Shown here: positions 9,128-18,608 of the stretch, piece after piece
Position numbering within the stretch: position 1 is the stretch's first letter
Layout of the letters: the number at the start of each line of letters is the position of its first letter
Assembly: GCA_903904685.1 (NCBI GenBank)
Contig: CAIVDS010000034.1
Coordinates: forward strand, 31,145 to 95,144
Direction of reading: 5' to 3'
Origin: an uncultured Verrucomicrobiota bacterium
GTDB lineage: Bacteria; Verrucomicrobiota; Verrucomicrobiia; Opitutales; Opitutaceae
DNA length: 64,000 bases
The notes under the pieces: generated by a model
What the model was told of the DNA's origin: nothing
Database searches by the model: none
Seen by the model: the letters and a program-made list of their open reading frames with translations, nothing else
Made by a program: the position numbers and the translations under genes

Positions 9128-9403
9128 ATGGCCGGGCCGTCCTGCAAACTCGCCATCAAGGCCATCCCCAACGCCCCGCGCAACGCCGTGATCGGCTGGC
9201 TCGGCGACGCGCTCAAGGTCAAGGTCCACGCCCCCGCGCTCGAAGGCCGCGCCAACGACGAGTTACGCGCATTCATCGCCGACACCCTCGGCCTGCCCCG
9301 TCGCGCCGTGATCGTCGCGATGGGCGACAAGTCGCGCCAGAAAATCCTGCACATCGATGGCTTCACTCTCGACGACGTACGCCGCCGCCTAGATTTAACC
9401 TGA
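9128..9403 (+). CDS. DUF167 (YggU) family protein
   Basis: 91 residues with the whole DUF167 domain: LAIKAIPNAPRNAVIGW, LKVKVHAPALEGRANDELRAFI (the PPVDGKAN-like segment, here APALEGRAN) and RRAVIVAMGDKSRQKIL (the G-x-x-S-R-x-K motif). The family is small, cytosolic and of unknown function. It starts 6 bp after the cystathionine synthase stop and is likely cotranscribed with it. It converges with the MATE gene. Confidence 0.9.
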   Translation: MAGPSCKLAIKAIPNAPRNAVIGWLGDALKVKVHAPALEGRANDELRAFIADTLGLPRRAVIVAMGDKSRQKILHIDGFTLDDVRRRLDLT

Positions 9404-9428
9404 GGCCGCCGTAGGAGCCGCTCCCGCG

Positions 9429-10778
9429 TCACGCATTACGTGGCAAATCCGATTCCGGTCGCGTGAGGCGCACCAATCGCAGGGTCAGCAACACGGCGGA
9501 GACGGCCAACCCCGACGCGAGTCCGATCCAGACGCCCACCGATTCCAGCGAGGTGTGCAGCCCGAGGGCGTAACCTCCGGGAATCGCCAGCAGCCAGTAG
9601 GCGATGAACGTGATGCTCGCCGGAATTTTCACATCGGCAAGCCCTCTCAACGCCCCCGAACTCACCACTTGGATACCGTCGAAAAGCTGGAAGACCGCCG
9701 CCACGATCAGCAACCGCGTGGCCAGCGCCACCACCGCCGGATCGTCCACAAATCCCCGTGCCAGCCATGATCCCGCCAGTAAAAAAAATACCGCCGCAAG
9801 ACTCATGAACGCGCAGGCCATGCCGATCCCCCCAAACCCGATGGACCGCAGCGCCGTCGTGCGGCCTTCGCCCACCGCTTTGCCGAGACGCATGCTCACC
9901 GCCATTGAGATCCCAAGTGGCACCATGAAGGTGAAGGCCGAGCAACTGAGCGCTATTTGATGCGCCGCCAAGGCCGACGCGCCGAGCCAGCCCATCATCA
10001 CCGTCGCTGACACAAACGCCCCCGCTTCGAACAGCAGCATCACGGATGCCGGCACGCCGATATGCAGCATTTCACGGAACCGTTCGCTATTCAGCCCGTC
10101 GAACCACGTGTCGGGCCAGACACGGCGGAAAGTCGGCGCACGCCGCAACCACGCATAAATCACGACGAGAACCGCGATCCGCGAAACCAGCGTGGCCCAG
10201 CCCGCGCCGGTCAATCCCATCGCCGATGAACCGAGGTGCCCGTAGATCAACATCCAGTTGAGGAAAATGTTGAGTGCCAGTCCGCCGAGCATGATCGCCA
10301 TCGGCATCCACGGCCGGCCCAGCGCCTCCGCAAACTGCCGGAACACCTGGAATAGCAACGCCGGCACGAGCGAGAACGTGATAAGCGTATAAAAAGGATT
10401 TACCACGGCCAGCACTTCGGGCGGCTGGCCGAAATGGTAAAATCCCGTCGCCATGCCGAGCATCCCCGCGACTTCGGCGCCGCCGGCGATCAAGGCCAGC
10501 GCGACGCCATGCTTGAGCCAAATGGCACCCGCAGCGTCGTTACCCGCGCCGTGTTCACGGGATGCGAGCACCGCCACCGGCATCAACAGACCGATCCCGA
10601 ACATGACGAAAAGAGTGAACATACCGCTGGCAAAGGCCGATGCGGCGAGCGGAACGGTGCCCACGTGTCCGACCATCATACTGTCGATCACGCCCATCAG
10701 TATCTGGCTTATCTGGCCGACGATGATCGGCAGGGCGAGCGCCATGGTGGCAAAGGCTTCTTTGAGGTGGCGTTGCAT
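9429..10778 (-). CDS. MATE-family multidrug/toxin efflux transporter (NorM-like)
   Basis: 449 residues with about twelve membrane helices in two repeats. LALPIIVGQISQILMGVIDSMMVGHVG at the N-terminus and the matching MLHIGVPASVMLLFEAGAFVSATVMMGWLG in the second half are the paired first helices of each MATE bundle. Members export cationic drugs in exchange for Na+ or H+. I took the ATG giving MQRHLKEAF, since the upstream codons are Pro/Arg-rich and unlike the family. No transcription partner; a lipoprotein gene is divergent upstream. Confidence 0.9.
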   Translation of the reverse strand: MQRHLKEAFATMALALPIIVGQISQILMGVIDSMMVGHVGTVPLAASAFASGMFTLFVMFGIGLLMPVAVLASREHGAGNDAAGAIWLKHGVALALIAGGAEVAGMLGMATGFYHFGQPPEVLAVVNPFYTLITFSLVPALLFQVFRQFAEALGRPWMPMAIMLGGLALNIFLNWMLIYGHLGSSAMGLTGAGWATLVSRIAVLVVIYAWLRRAPTFRRVWPDTWFDGLNSERFREMLHIGVPASVMLLFEAGAFVSATVMMGWLGASALAAHQIALSCSAFTFMVPLGISMAVSMRLGKAVGEGRTTALRSIGFGGIGMACAFMSLAAVFFLLAGSWLARGFVDDPAVVALATRLLIVAAVFQLFDGIQVVSSGALRGLADVKIPASITFIAYWLLAIPGGYALGLHTSLESVGVWIGLASGLAVSAVLLTLRLVRLTRPESDLPRNA

Positions 10779-10903
10779 GGAGCCTGCCCAGCGTGGGCGC
10801 GGAAACCGCCTAGGGCACGATGAAAACAAAAATCACCGGCACTTCCAAGATTGCTGGCGGTCTTATTTGAATCCACCGTATGACAATAAAACTCCCTTCC
10901 CCC

Positions 10904-11245
10904 ATGAAAATCACATGCACGCTTGTTACCGCCGGAGGTCTGCTTGGCCTGACGGCGTTGATGTCGGGTTGCTCCACCACGGACGGCAGGTCGTCCACCA
11001 ACCCCCAGCATCCCGGCCCTGCCATCGGCCAGAGCGTGGGTCAGGCGGTAGGTGTGGTCGGCGGCAATATCGTCGGCGCCGTTTATGGCGCGGGCGAAGG
11101 CATGGTTGACGGAGTGAAAAAGCCTTTCACCAACGAACCTCACGTCATTCGCACCTGGCACACCGAAACCACGAGCGACGGCCGCACGATTCAAGTGCCG
11201 GTGGACATCTTGGTCGATGAATATGGCCGGCCAGTGTCGAAGTAA
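10904..11245 (+). CDS. small Gly-rich lipoprotein of unknown function
   Basis: 113 residues. MKITCTLVTAGGLLGLTALMSGC is a lipoprotein signal peptide with lipobox LMSGC, so the mature protein begins at the Cys and is membrane-anchored. A Gly/Val-rich stretch (GQAVGVVGGNIVGAVYGAGEG) resembles the glycine-zipper segments of small envelope lipoproteins, followed by a polar C-terminal tail. An ATG eight codons upstream would lengthen the N-region; I prefer the internal one because it places Lys at position 2. Confidence 0.7.
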   Translation: MKITCTLVTAGGLLGLTALMSGCSTTDGRSSTNPQHPGPAIGQSVGQAVGVVGGNIVGAVYGAGEGMVDGVKKPFTNEPHVIRTWHTETTSDGRTIQVPVDILVDEYGRPVSK

Positions 11246-11362
11246 GGCCAAGCCCCGAAGTCAGCTGGCGGCATTCATCCAACGGCAACAAGCTGCGGGG
11301 TATTGATGTCGTCCTTGATCAGCTCGTGATAAAACAAAAATCGATTAAGCTGTTTTTATGAT

Positions 11363-13324
11363 CTACCCCTCGGCACGTTTTTGCGCGTCCGCCTCGATCA
11401 GCGCCTTGATGCGATCAAGTTCAGTCTTCACCTGCGCCTTGACTATCGCGAGTTCAGCCGCACCGCCGACCTTCGCATTCGCGAAGACGTAGAATTTCAT
11501 CTTCGGCTCCGTGCCGCTGCCGCGGGCCGCGAAGCTGTAGCCGTTGGCCAACGTCACGATGTAGAGATCCTGCTTCGGGATCGCCTCGCCATCGGCGTCC
11601 TTGAAAACCGCGACGCCAAAGTCTTGGAATTGCGTCACCGCCACATCGCCGAACGCCTTGGGAGGAGCCGAACGGTAAGTTTCAAGGATACGCTTGATCT
11701 TGGCAGCGCCACTCGCGCCTTCGTAGTAGATGTTGATCACGCCCTCGAGGTAGAACCCGTATTTGAGGTAAATTTCGTCGAGATACTCCGGCACGGTCTT
11801 GCTCTGCAGCTTCACCCACGCGCAAAGCTCGGCAAACATAAGGCAGGCCGCGTTTCCGTCCTTGTCGCGCACCGCGTCGTTAGGCAGATAGCCGTAGCTC
11901 TCCTCGCAGCCGAACGCGTAGAAAGTGCTGTATTTCTGCAACAGCCGCGCCCGCGCTTCGAAGGTGGTGGCGTCGTAGTCGAGCGCCACGCCCGTTTCCT
12001 TCAACAACGCACCTTTTAAGTACGCCTCATAGCCGGCGATCTTGGCCGCGATCCACTTGAAACCGGTGAGCGTGTTGATGACTTTTACGCCGTGGGCGCG
12101 ACCGATCGCGTCCTGAAGCTGCGTGGTCACGAAAGTCTTCACGATCGCGACGTTCCGCGAGCCCGCCGCAGGGATAACGCCCGTTTCCTTGTATTTCGTC
12201 AGCCGATATTCGGTCAGCAGCGCACCGATCTGGTTGCCGGTGAGCAAATGCTGTTTCCCGTCCCTGCCGCGCACGGCCACGCCCATGCGATCGCAGTCGG
12301 GATCGGTTGCCACCACCACGTCGGCGTTTTCCTTTTCGGCCAACGCAACCGCCAGCGACAGTGCCTCGGCATTTTCGGGATTGGGTGACCTCACCGTTGG
12401 AAAGCGAGGATCGAAGGCCACCTGCGAATGCACTTCACTCACCTCACATCCCGCATGAATCAGCAGCGGCACCGACATGACACCACCCGTGCCGTGGATA
12501 TTCGTGAATACCACGTGAAGCTTGGTCCTTTGAAAAACGGATGGATCGATCGCCGCCTTCGATGCCACCGCAAGATAGGCGTCGTCAGCCGGACGACCTA
12601 ACGTGACCACGCGCGTCAGATCCTTTTCGAGAAACGCACCCAACCCGGCGATCGGCACGGCGTTGACCTCGGCCACGGTGGCCTTGTCGTGCGGCGACAC
12701 CATCTGCGCGCCATCTTCGAAGTAAGCCTTGAAGCCGTTATCATGGGGAGGATTGTGGCTAGCCGTGATCACCACACCGGCATGGGCCTTGAGGTAACGG
12801 ACCGAAAAACTCAACTGCGGCGTCGAACGCGGACCTTCAAAAATATAAGCGGCGCCGCCAAGGCGCGACCAGGCGGAAGCGGCCAACTCGCAGAAGTGGC
12901 GCGAAAAATGCCGCACGTCATGGGCAATCACCAGCGCGGGCACATCCGCCCGACCGGACTTGGCAAGGTAGGCTTTCGTGTAGCGAAAGAGCCCGACGGT
13001 GGCGCGAATGAGCGTGAAGTCGTTAAGGATGTTGCACCCGATGGCGGCGTGCGCAGGCGTCCCCATGGCGCTCGGTGTGCCCGTCTCGGCCGTCGTCGTG
13101 ACGGTGCCAATCGTGCGTCCACGGATACCGCCGGTACCAAATTCCAAGTAACGATAAAAACGGTCGTTGATCTCGCTCCACGCGCCCTTGGCGATGAGTT
13201 CGTCGATGCTAGCCACCGCCCACGAGGGCAGCCCGGCGGACAGCCAATCGGAGATGTTCTGAACGGTGGAAGGCGGCAATTGTCCGGCCCGGCCGGCGGC
13301 TTGTATTGTGGCGAGAGTACTCAT
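11363..13324 (-). CDS. phosphoglucomutase/phosphomannomutase, PGM2-type phosphohexomutase
   Basis: 653 residues, four-domain alpha-D-phosphohexomutase. VVITASHNPPHDNG holds the phosphoserine (near residue 189), ATDPDCDRMG (about 341-346) is the Mg site, SPNPENAEAL is characteristic of the PGM2 branch, GCEESYGYLPND is the sugar-recognition loop and SGTEPKMKFYV the phosphate-binding loop. It interconverts glucose-6-P and glucose-1-P, or a related hexose pair. It starts 5 bp after the pyrophosphorylase gene, so the pair supplies and then activates a sugar-1-phosphate. The first ATG after the pyrophosphorylase stop matches the family N-terminus. Confidence 0.9.
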   Translation of the reverse strand: MSTLATIQAAGRAGQLPPSTVQNISDWLSAGLPSWAVASIDELIAKGAWSEINDRFYRYLEFGTGGIRGRTIGTVTTTAETGTPSAMGTPAHAAIGCNILNDFTLIRATVGLFRYTKAYLAKSGRADVPALVIAHDVRHFSRHFCELAASAWSRLGGAAYIFEGPRSTPQLSFSVRYLKAHAGVVITASHNPPHDNGFKAYFEDGAQMVSPHDKATVAEVNAVPIAGLGAFLEKDLTRVVTLGRPADDAYLAVASKAAIDPSVFQRTKLHVVFTNIHGTGGVMSVPLLIHAGCEVSEVHSQVAFDPRFPTVRSPNPENAEALSLAVALAEKENADVVVATDPDCDRMGVAVRGRDGKQHLLTGNQIGALLTEYRLTKYKETGVIPAAGSRNVAIVKTFVTTQLQDAIGRAHGVKVINTLTGFKWIAAKIAGYEAYLKGALLKETGVALDYDATTFEARARLLQKYSTFYAFGCEESYGYLPNDAVRDKDGNAACLMFAELCAWVKLQSKTVPEYLDEIYLKYGFYLEGVINIYYEGASGAAKIKRILETYRSAPPKAFGDVAVTQFQDFGVAVFKDADGEAIPKQDLYIVTLANGYSFAARGSGTEPKMKFYVFANAKVGGAAELAIVKAQVKTELDRIKALIEADAQKRAEG

Positions 13325-13329
13325 GAAAA

Positions 13330-14754
13330 TTAGAGATAAAGCCCGGCTTTGATTTCGGGTTTTGGCGAAAGGCGCTTCCAAGCGTCTGCGAAGGAATCTT
13401 CGTCATAACCGAAAAGCGGCGACACCTCGACGGCGAAGGGAGGCAGACCGCTGGCATCGGTCGGCACCGAGGCGCCGTTGGCCTTGAGCCAGCGCACGAA
13501 CTGCCGGAGTTGATCTTCGGTGCACGTTTTTGGAGAATCAAGCCCCTCGGCATTTTTCACCGGCGAGAAATCGTCCTCGCGCAACGTCTCGATGATCACG
13601 GGATTTTTTGCAAACGGCAGCGCGTCGAAAACGAACATCTCGAACTTCACGCCGTTGGGCTTGTCGGGCGTCACCACATTGCCCGCCGCGTCGATCGAGG
13701 GGATCTTCTTGTCGGCCCGGTGGAACGGCAGGGCAACTCCCTCGCCGCCCTTGGCCATGCGCCGGATGAATTTCGTATCGAAGATGTGGATGGCGATGCT
13801 GCCGGCAAGGTAGCGCAGCCCGCCTGTAACCGGATCGATCTCCTCTTGGAGAGTCTTCGGCAGGTCGGAGTATTCGATGACGATCGTCTGGCCGTTCTGC
13901 GTGCAAAAATGGCCGACCTTTTCGCTGGCATAGGCTTTGGGGATCATCTTACTCGACATCTCGGAGCCGCGCAGCACATGCCAGCCGATGAACGTTGGAT
14001 CGATCCCGCGCACGAGCGGATTATCGACCTGAAAATAGCTGAGAATATCCACGCCCGCCTTGGCCATCACGTCGAGTGCGCCGCTGCGGTCCAGCGCGCG
14101 GAGCGAACCCCCGTGGCCGTCCGGCGACATAGCGATGGCGCTTTTGCTTTCGAGAAGGATTTTGCCCTGAAGATCGACCGCCGGCATGCGCCCCTGACGG
14201 AAAAAATGAACCTGTCCGCGTTCGAGCCCGAAAAAGGCGTGCATGACAAAAAACGCCTCGGTCGCCTCGTGATTCGCGTTGCTGGTCATGATGAACCAGT
14301 GGAGCGGCCTGCCATAGCGCGCGCCGACCGCGCGGATTTTTTCAGCGAACACCTGGAAGAGGGTCTTCCGTTTGATCGGGGTGACGGGAAACGTGCCCTT
14401 GGGTCCATCGTAACCGAGCCGGGTGCCCTGCCCGCCCGCAACGGTGAACGCCGCGACGCGACCGGCGCACAACGCCGCCTCGCCTGCCGTCTTGGCCGCC
14501 GCCCAAGCCTTGGCGTCGCCGCCCTTTTCCGGCCGGCGCTCGTAGGGTGCGGGAGCCAGCCCCGCGAGATTGGCGCCCGCCGCCGCATCCTTGGAAAGCA
14601 GCGTCTTCGTGAGCCGACCGATCTCGATCAGGTCGATCTCGGCCGCATCGTTGAGCAGACTCTGTTGGTTGGCAGGCACGAGTTGGTCGAAGAACGCAAA
14701 AACATGCCCCTGCCCGGCGCGTTCAAATGCCTCGATGATCGTGGGCTTGGCCAT
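13330..14754 (-). CDS. UDPGP-family UTP--sugar-1-phosphate uridylyltransferase (UAP1-like)
   Basis: 474 residues. FTVAGGQGTRLGYDGPKGTFPV is the nucleotide-binding loop in its eukaryotic AGX/UAP form, KTLFQVFAEKI follows, YFQVDNPLVRGIDPTFIGWH carries the metal-binding Asp region, and SKMIPKAYASEKVGHFCTQNG with VIEYSDLP completes the UAP signature. It makes UDP-GlcNAc, UDP-GalNAc or UDP-glucose from UTP; the exact sugar cannot be fixed. The PGM2-type neighbour argues for glucose-1-P, the sequence motifs for N-acetylhexosamine-1-P. No GlmU-like acetyltransferase domain is attached. Confidence 0.85.
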   Translation of the reverse strand: MAKPTIIEAFERAGQGHVFAFFDQLVPANQQSLLNDAAEIDLIEIGRLTKTLLSKDAAAGANLAGLAPAPYERRPEKGGDAKAWAAAKTAGEAALCAGRVAAFTVAGGQGTRLGYDGPKGTFPVTPIKRKTLFQVFAEKIRAVGARYGRPLHWFIMTSNANHEATEAFFVMHAFFGLERGQVHFFRQGRMPAVDLQGKILLESKSAIAMSPDGHGGSLRALDRSGALDVMAKAGVDILSYFQVDNPLVRGIDPTFIGWHVLRGSEMSSKMIPKAYASEKVGHFCTQNGQTIVIEYSDLPKTLQEEIDPVTGGLRYLAGSIAIHIFDTKFIRRMAKGGEGVALPFHRADKKIPSIDAAGNVVTPDKPNGVKFEMFVFDALPFAKNPVIIETLREDDFSPVKNAEGLDSPKTCTEDQLRQFVRWLKANGASVPTDASGLPPFAVEVSPLFGYDEDSFADAWKRLSPKPEIKAGLYL

Positions 14755-14868
14755 AATTTTAGGACCATGATTGAGCGAAACACGACGAACCGGAGCAATT
14801 CCATTTTAGCCAGAAAAGCGTCTTATTGACCAAAGCAACCTTTACGCTCCCGCCCGGTTGTGGACCGC

Positions 14869-15150
14869 TCACTGCTCAAAGCGGAAAATAAACTCATCCG
14901 GCTTGGCGAAGCCGAGACGACGGCGAATGATCATCTCAACGTAGGCCGGATCGTTGCGGAGTCGTTGTAACGTGCGCTCCTGCTCGCTGAGCCGATCCTG
15001 AGCCTCGTTCAAGCGCCGCTGGGTTGCTGCCTCGATCGATTTCAACTGGTTATATTCCTGCCGCGTCTGCCAGAAGAACACCGTCGAGCCCGCGCCCACG
15101 CTCAAAAAGAGCAGGAGGTAAAAAGTGACGATGATCCGGCGGAGATACAT
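14869..15150 (-). CDS. FtsB/DivIC-like septum formation initiator protein
   Basis: 93 residues: a short cytosolic N-terminus, one membrane helix (IIVTFYLLLFLSVGAGSTVFFW), a coiled coil with heptad-like spacing over roughly residues 35-70, and a C-terminal segment YVEMIIRRRLGFAKPDEFIFRF that matches the conserved end of FtsB/DivIC. It acts at the division septum with FtsQ and FtsL. It lies upstream of the UAP1-like gene with a 114-bp gap that shows no clear terminator, so cotranscription is possible. Confidence 0.8.
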   Translation of the reverse strand: MYLRRIIVTFYLLLFLSVGAGSTVFFWQTRQEYNQLKSIEAATQRRLNEAQDRLSEQERTLQRLRNDPAYVEMIIRRRLGFAKPDEFIFRFEQ

Positions 15151-15383
15151 GACGAAGGACGGGCGTTGAACGAAGTTGGACAGAACTATGCTGCGCCTGC
15201 AAACTCGGCAAGTCCAAGGTGCGCGCACACGGACGAGAATCCTGATGGCCCGAGCGGCGTAAAGCTCCGCGGTTGCGTTTCATGCCCTCCCCTTGGGAAT
15301 TTTCCGTTAATCTTTTGGGCAAATCCGCCTGTCATCTGCTTTTGGCGTGCGTTCGAGGCGTTGGTAGCCTACTCCCGTGGGCC

Positions 15384-16199
15384 ATGTATCAGAGCTTCTA
15401 CGGGTTGAACGAAATGCCGTTCAACATCACGCCGGACCCGAAGTTTCTTTACCTCAGTCCCACCCACCAAGAGGCGCTGCAACACCTAAAATTCGGAGTG
15501 CAGGAGCGCAAAGGATTCATCGTGCTCATCGGCGAAGTGGGCTGTGGCAAGACCACCCTGTGTCGTCGCTTCCTCAATGAACTCGATCCTGCCCGCTACG
15601 ATACCGCCCTCATCCTCAACCCCCGTGTCACCGAGACGCAGATGCTCAAGGCCATTCTCACCGAGCTAGGAGAAACCAAACTGGCCCGCAGCCAGAACGA
15701 TCTCGTCGCCCAAATGAACCGCGTGCTGCTCGAACGCATCGAGCGGGGCCGCGACATCGTCCTCATCATCGACGAGGCCCAGAATCTGTCCTTCGGCGTG
15801 CTCGAGCAAATCCGGCTGCTTTCCAATCTGGAGACCGACGAGCAAAAGCTTCTCCAGATCGTCCTCATGGGACAACCCGAGCTCAAGGCCGTGCTGGCAC
15901 GCGAAGAGCTGCGCCAGTTGCGCCAGCGCATCCTCATCCATTACGAACTCAATCCGCTCAACCTACGCGATGTCACCCACTACATCCACCATCGCCTCAC
16001 GCTCGCCGGCGGCTTGGGCCGGCCGGCCTTCACTCGCTGGGCGATGCGTGCCATCCATCGTTATAGCGAGGGAATTCCCCGCATCATCAATAATCTCTGC
16101 GACAAATCGTTGCTTTCCGCCTATATTCGCGATTCCGATGAAGTCACCTTTTGGGATGTCAGGCGCGCACATAAAGATATGCGAAACCTCACGGATTAA
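15384..16199 (+). CDS. ExeA/GspA-like AAA ATPase
   Basis: 271 residues. MYQSFYGLNEMPFNITPDPKF is the standard ExeA-type N-terminus, GEVGCGKTT (about 50-58) is Walker A, VLIIDEAQNL (about 126-135) is Walker B, and LRQRILIHYELNPL is the sensor/arginine-finger region. The C-terminal peptidoglycan-binding domain of true ExeA is absent, a layout shared with ATPases of exosortase-linked polysaccharide clusters. It is followed by a GspB-like protein and an O-antigen ligase, so an envelope-assembly role is more likely than classic type II secretion. The ATG was chosen at the family N-terminus. Confidence 0.85.
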   Translation: MYQSFYGLNEMPFNITPDPKFLYLSPTHQEALQHLKFGVQERKGFIVLIGEVGCGKTTLCRRFLNELDPARYDTALILNPRVTETQMLKAILTELGETKLARSQNDLVAQMNRVLLERIERGRDIVLIIDEAQNLSFGVLEQIRLLSNLETDEQKLLQIVLMGQPELKAVLAREELRQLRQRILIHYELNPLNLRDVTHYIHHRLTLAGGLGRPAFTRWAMRAIHRYSEGIPRIINNLCDKSLLSAYIRDSDEVTFWDVRRAHKDMRNLTD

Positions 16200-16228
16200 T
16201 CCCATAAATAACTTCTCAACCACCTGCC

Positions 16229-16870
16229 ATGAGTCTCATCAACGAAGCGCTTAAAAAAGCCCAGCGCCAGCGAACGGACCCGAGCCCCGCACCCGTTCCT
16301 GCGGCTGAGTCTTCCATCGCCATGGGTGGCACAGCTTCACGTATTGCCAAGCGTCGCCCGCCTATGCCGGCACGCACCCTCATGTTACTAATCACCGGTG
16401 GCAGCGCGGTGTTCCTCATGGCCTGCGTGCTCGCCTTCCTTTACTGGCGCGCCGATGAAGCCACCGTCGTCAGGGCCATGCACCCCTTCCGCCATGCTCG
16501 GCCCCTCCCTCCTCAGGCACCAGCGGTCATCCCGTCAGTTGTCCTGCCGCCCATACCGACGGTCGTCTCGCCTGACCGATCTTCGCCTGTTCCGATCACG
16601 CCATCCGCCCTGCCCAAACCAGACCCAGCGCCAATTCACCCGGAACCGGTGGTGCTCGTTGCAAACCCCTTGGTTGAATCCTTTCTATCCACTCTTCGTA
16701 TCACAGGTGTTCGCACCTCCGAAACCGATCCCAAGGTGATCATGAATGATCGTATCTTCCGACTCAACGACATCGTTGATCGTGCCACCGGACTGCGCAT
16801 GACCCGCGTCGATTCATCCTTCATCGAGTTCACGGATGCCAGCGGGTTCAAGTATACCAAACTGTTTTGA
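16229..16870 (+). CDS. GspB-like single-pass membrane protein
   Basis: 213 residues. MSLINEALKKAQRQR is the amphipathic N-terminal helix typical of GspB/ExeB partners of ExeA ATPases. One membrane helix follows (LMLLITGGSAVFLMACVLAFLYW), then a Pro-rich spacer of about 70 residues and a small C-terminal beta domain (ITGVRTSETDPKVIMNDRIFRLNDIV) like the PilP/GspC-type homology domain. It probably pairs with the upstream ATPase, 29 bp away. No other gsp gene is in the window. Confidence 0.8.
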   Translation: MSLINEALKKAQRQRTDPSPAPVPAAESSIAMGGTASRIAKRRPPMPARTLMLLITGGSAVFLMACVLAFLYWRADEATVVRAMHPFRHARPLPPQAPAVIPSVVLPPIPTVVSPDRSSPVPITPSALPKPDPAPIHPEPVVLVANPLVESFLSTLRITGVRTSETDPKVIMNDRIFRLNDIVDRATGLRMTRVDSSFIEFTDASGFKYTKLF

Positions 16871-16963
16871 TTTTCCGCTGGAAGACTCTCCAACTTCCGA
16901 GGCACCTTAAAGTAGGCACCCACTCTGTTCTGTTTCTCTTCTTCAAGCTCAAACCCTGCCTAC

Positions 16964-18475
16964 GTGCATAAAACAGCCCCCCCTCCTCCCGTTGACCCGA
17001 TCCTTCAGGTATTTCGAGGTGATCCTAAAGCGGCCATAACGCTTCACCCCTTGGAGCAGGCTTTGATCGTGATTGTAGGGATACATCTTTGTTTCATGCC
17101 TTGGGCCTTGGGCACGATGCCCGTGTGGAGCCAGTGTATCAGCTTGGGCTTTGCGATGACGGGCTTTGTCATCGCCCTCATCAACCGCCACTACACGGCC
17201 GAATATTCCCACACCGGCGCGTTCAAGCTCATCATGTGGCCCAAGCTGGTTTGTTTCCCCGTTTTCTGGCTGGGACTAGCCTTCCTTGGCTACATCGTCA
17301 GCCAAGCCCTCAACCCAGCGTGGGTCCTCGCCTTGAACCACGGATACTCTTGGCTCGTGCCCCTCGAGCACATCACTTGGCTCCCCGCTGGTATTGAGGC
17401 TCCTTTCCATCAAATGAATGCTTGGCGGGCCTTGATGATTTACGGTTCCGCTTGGCTGCTGGTGTGCGCCTTGTGGGTCGGCGTCACCCGCCGCGCAACT
17501 CTCCAATACCTGCTGACTATCGTGGTGGTCAATGGAGCCGTACTTTCAGTCCTGGGCATCCTCCAGCGCGCCATGGGAACAAATAAAATCTTCTGGTTGA
17601 TAGAAAATAGTGGTAACCTATCATGCTTCTCAACATTTATTTATAAAAATCATGCCGGGGCCTATTTCAATCTGGTACTCATGATATCAGTCGCGCTGGC
17701 TCACTGGCACTCTGCGCGGGGCGAACGCCGGATGCAACGTTCCAACCCGGCATCGTTTTTCGCCTTTTGCGCAGTGCTGCTGGGTATCAGCGTCATCCTA
17801 ACAAACTCGCGAGCCGCCACACTGCTACTTATAGGATTCTCCTGTATCGCCTTTTTGGGGTTTATCATTCGCCACAAGTCTTCCAATGATGGTGTAAGCC
17901 GAAATTTCATGACCATCGGCGCACTTTGCGGAATTTTCATCCTTTTCATCGCCTTGGGATCCATCCAGCTGGGTCTCGGCCCGTCATTTGAAAGAGTAAG
18001 CGAGCTTATCCAGACTGGATCGGGCGACGCCTCGGTCAGCGCTCGATTGATTGCCCAGAAAGCCACTTGGGATATGGCGAAAGATAATCTGACGACCGGT
18101 TGGGGTGCGGGCAGCTTCCGCCACATATTCCCGACGTATCAACGCAATTACCCGGAGATTTATGACGCGCACTTAAGGCCCAACCATCGTCTTTACTGGG
18201 AATATGCGCACAACGATTACATCCAACTCATCGATGAATTTGGACTGATCGGCGCAGGTTTTTTTCTGGCCATGGCCGTTTGCGTCTTTCGTTGCCTGAT
18301 CAAGAACCGCTTTTACCAACGCACCCATCTGCTGCTTGCCGTGCTGGCCTTGGTCATGATACTTGTGCATGGCTGGATGGATTTCCCATCGCACAATCCC
18401 GCCATCTTGCTGCTTGGCTGCGCCTCGATTGCTTTGGTTTGCCGGTGGGCCGAGTTGGAAAGTCGGCGAACGTAG
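16964..18475 (+). CDS. O-antigen ligase (Wzy_C) family membrane protein
   Basis: 503 residues, GTG start, about eleven membrane helices. The large periplasmic loop carries GWGAGSFRHIFPTYQRNYPE and YWEYAHNDYIQLIDEFGLIGA, which match the ligase/polymerase signature with the H-N-D-Y motif. The reaction is joining or polymerising lipid-linked glycans at the outer face of the inner membrane. A patch around 17,580-17,660 is visibly AT-rich compared with its surroundings. It ends convergently with the glycosylphosphotransferase gene; together with ExeA/GspB it marks a surface polysaccharide locus. Confidence 0.9.
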   Translation: MHKTAPPPPVDPILQVFRGDPKAAITLHPLEQALIVIVGIHLCFMPWALGTMPVWSQCISLGFAMTGFVIALINRHYTAEYSHTGAFKLIMWPKLVCFPVFWLGLAFLGYIVSQALNPAWVLALNHGYSWLVPLEHITWLPAGIEAPFHQMNAWRALMIYGSAWLLVCALWVGVTRRATLQYLLTIVVVNGAVLSVLGILQRAMGTNKIFWLIENSGNLSCFSTFIYKNHAGAYFNLVLMISVALAHWHSARGERRMQRSNPASFFAFCAVLLGISVILTNSRAATLLLIGFSCIAFLGFIIRHKSSNDGVSRNFMTIGALCGIFILFIALGSIQLGLGPSFERVSELIQTGSGDASVSARLIAQKATWDMAKDNLTTGWGAGSFRHIFPTYQRNYPEIYDAHLRPNHRLYWEYAHNDYIQLIDEFGLIGAGFFLAMAVCVFRCLIKNRFYQRTHLLLAVLALVMILVHGWMDFPSHNPAILLLGCASIALVCRWAELESRRT

Positions 18476-18608
18476 GGTCCAGGGAACGGCGGCACACCAA
18501 AAAACCGCAGACGGCAAAGGAAGGGAAACACGCAACTGGCAGTCTGAGGGTCGAAATCCTGTCCGTCCGGTTGTCGGCCTCTTAAGAAACTCAGGGCTCT
18601 GACGAACC

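Noticed and set aside
7940..9229. Leftward 429-codon frame opposite the cystathionine synthase
   Set aside because: Shadow of a well-supported gene with a PLP-lysine motif; no domain of its own.
13510..14829. Rightward 439-codon frame opposite the UAP1-like gene
   Set aside because: Arg/His/Asp-rich antisense, no motif.
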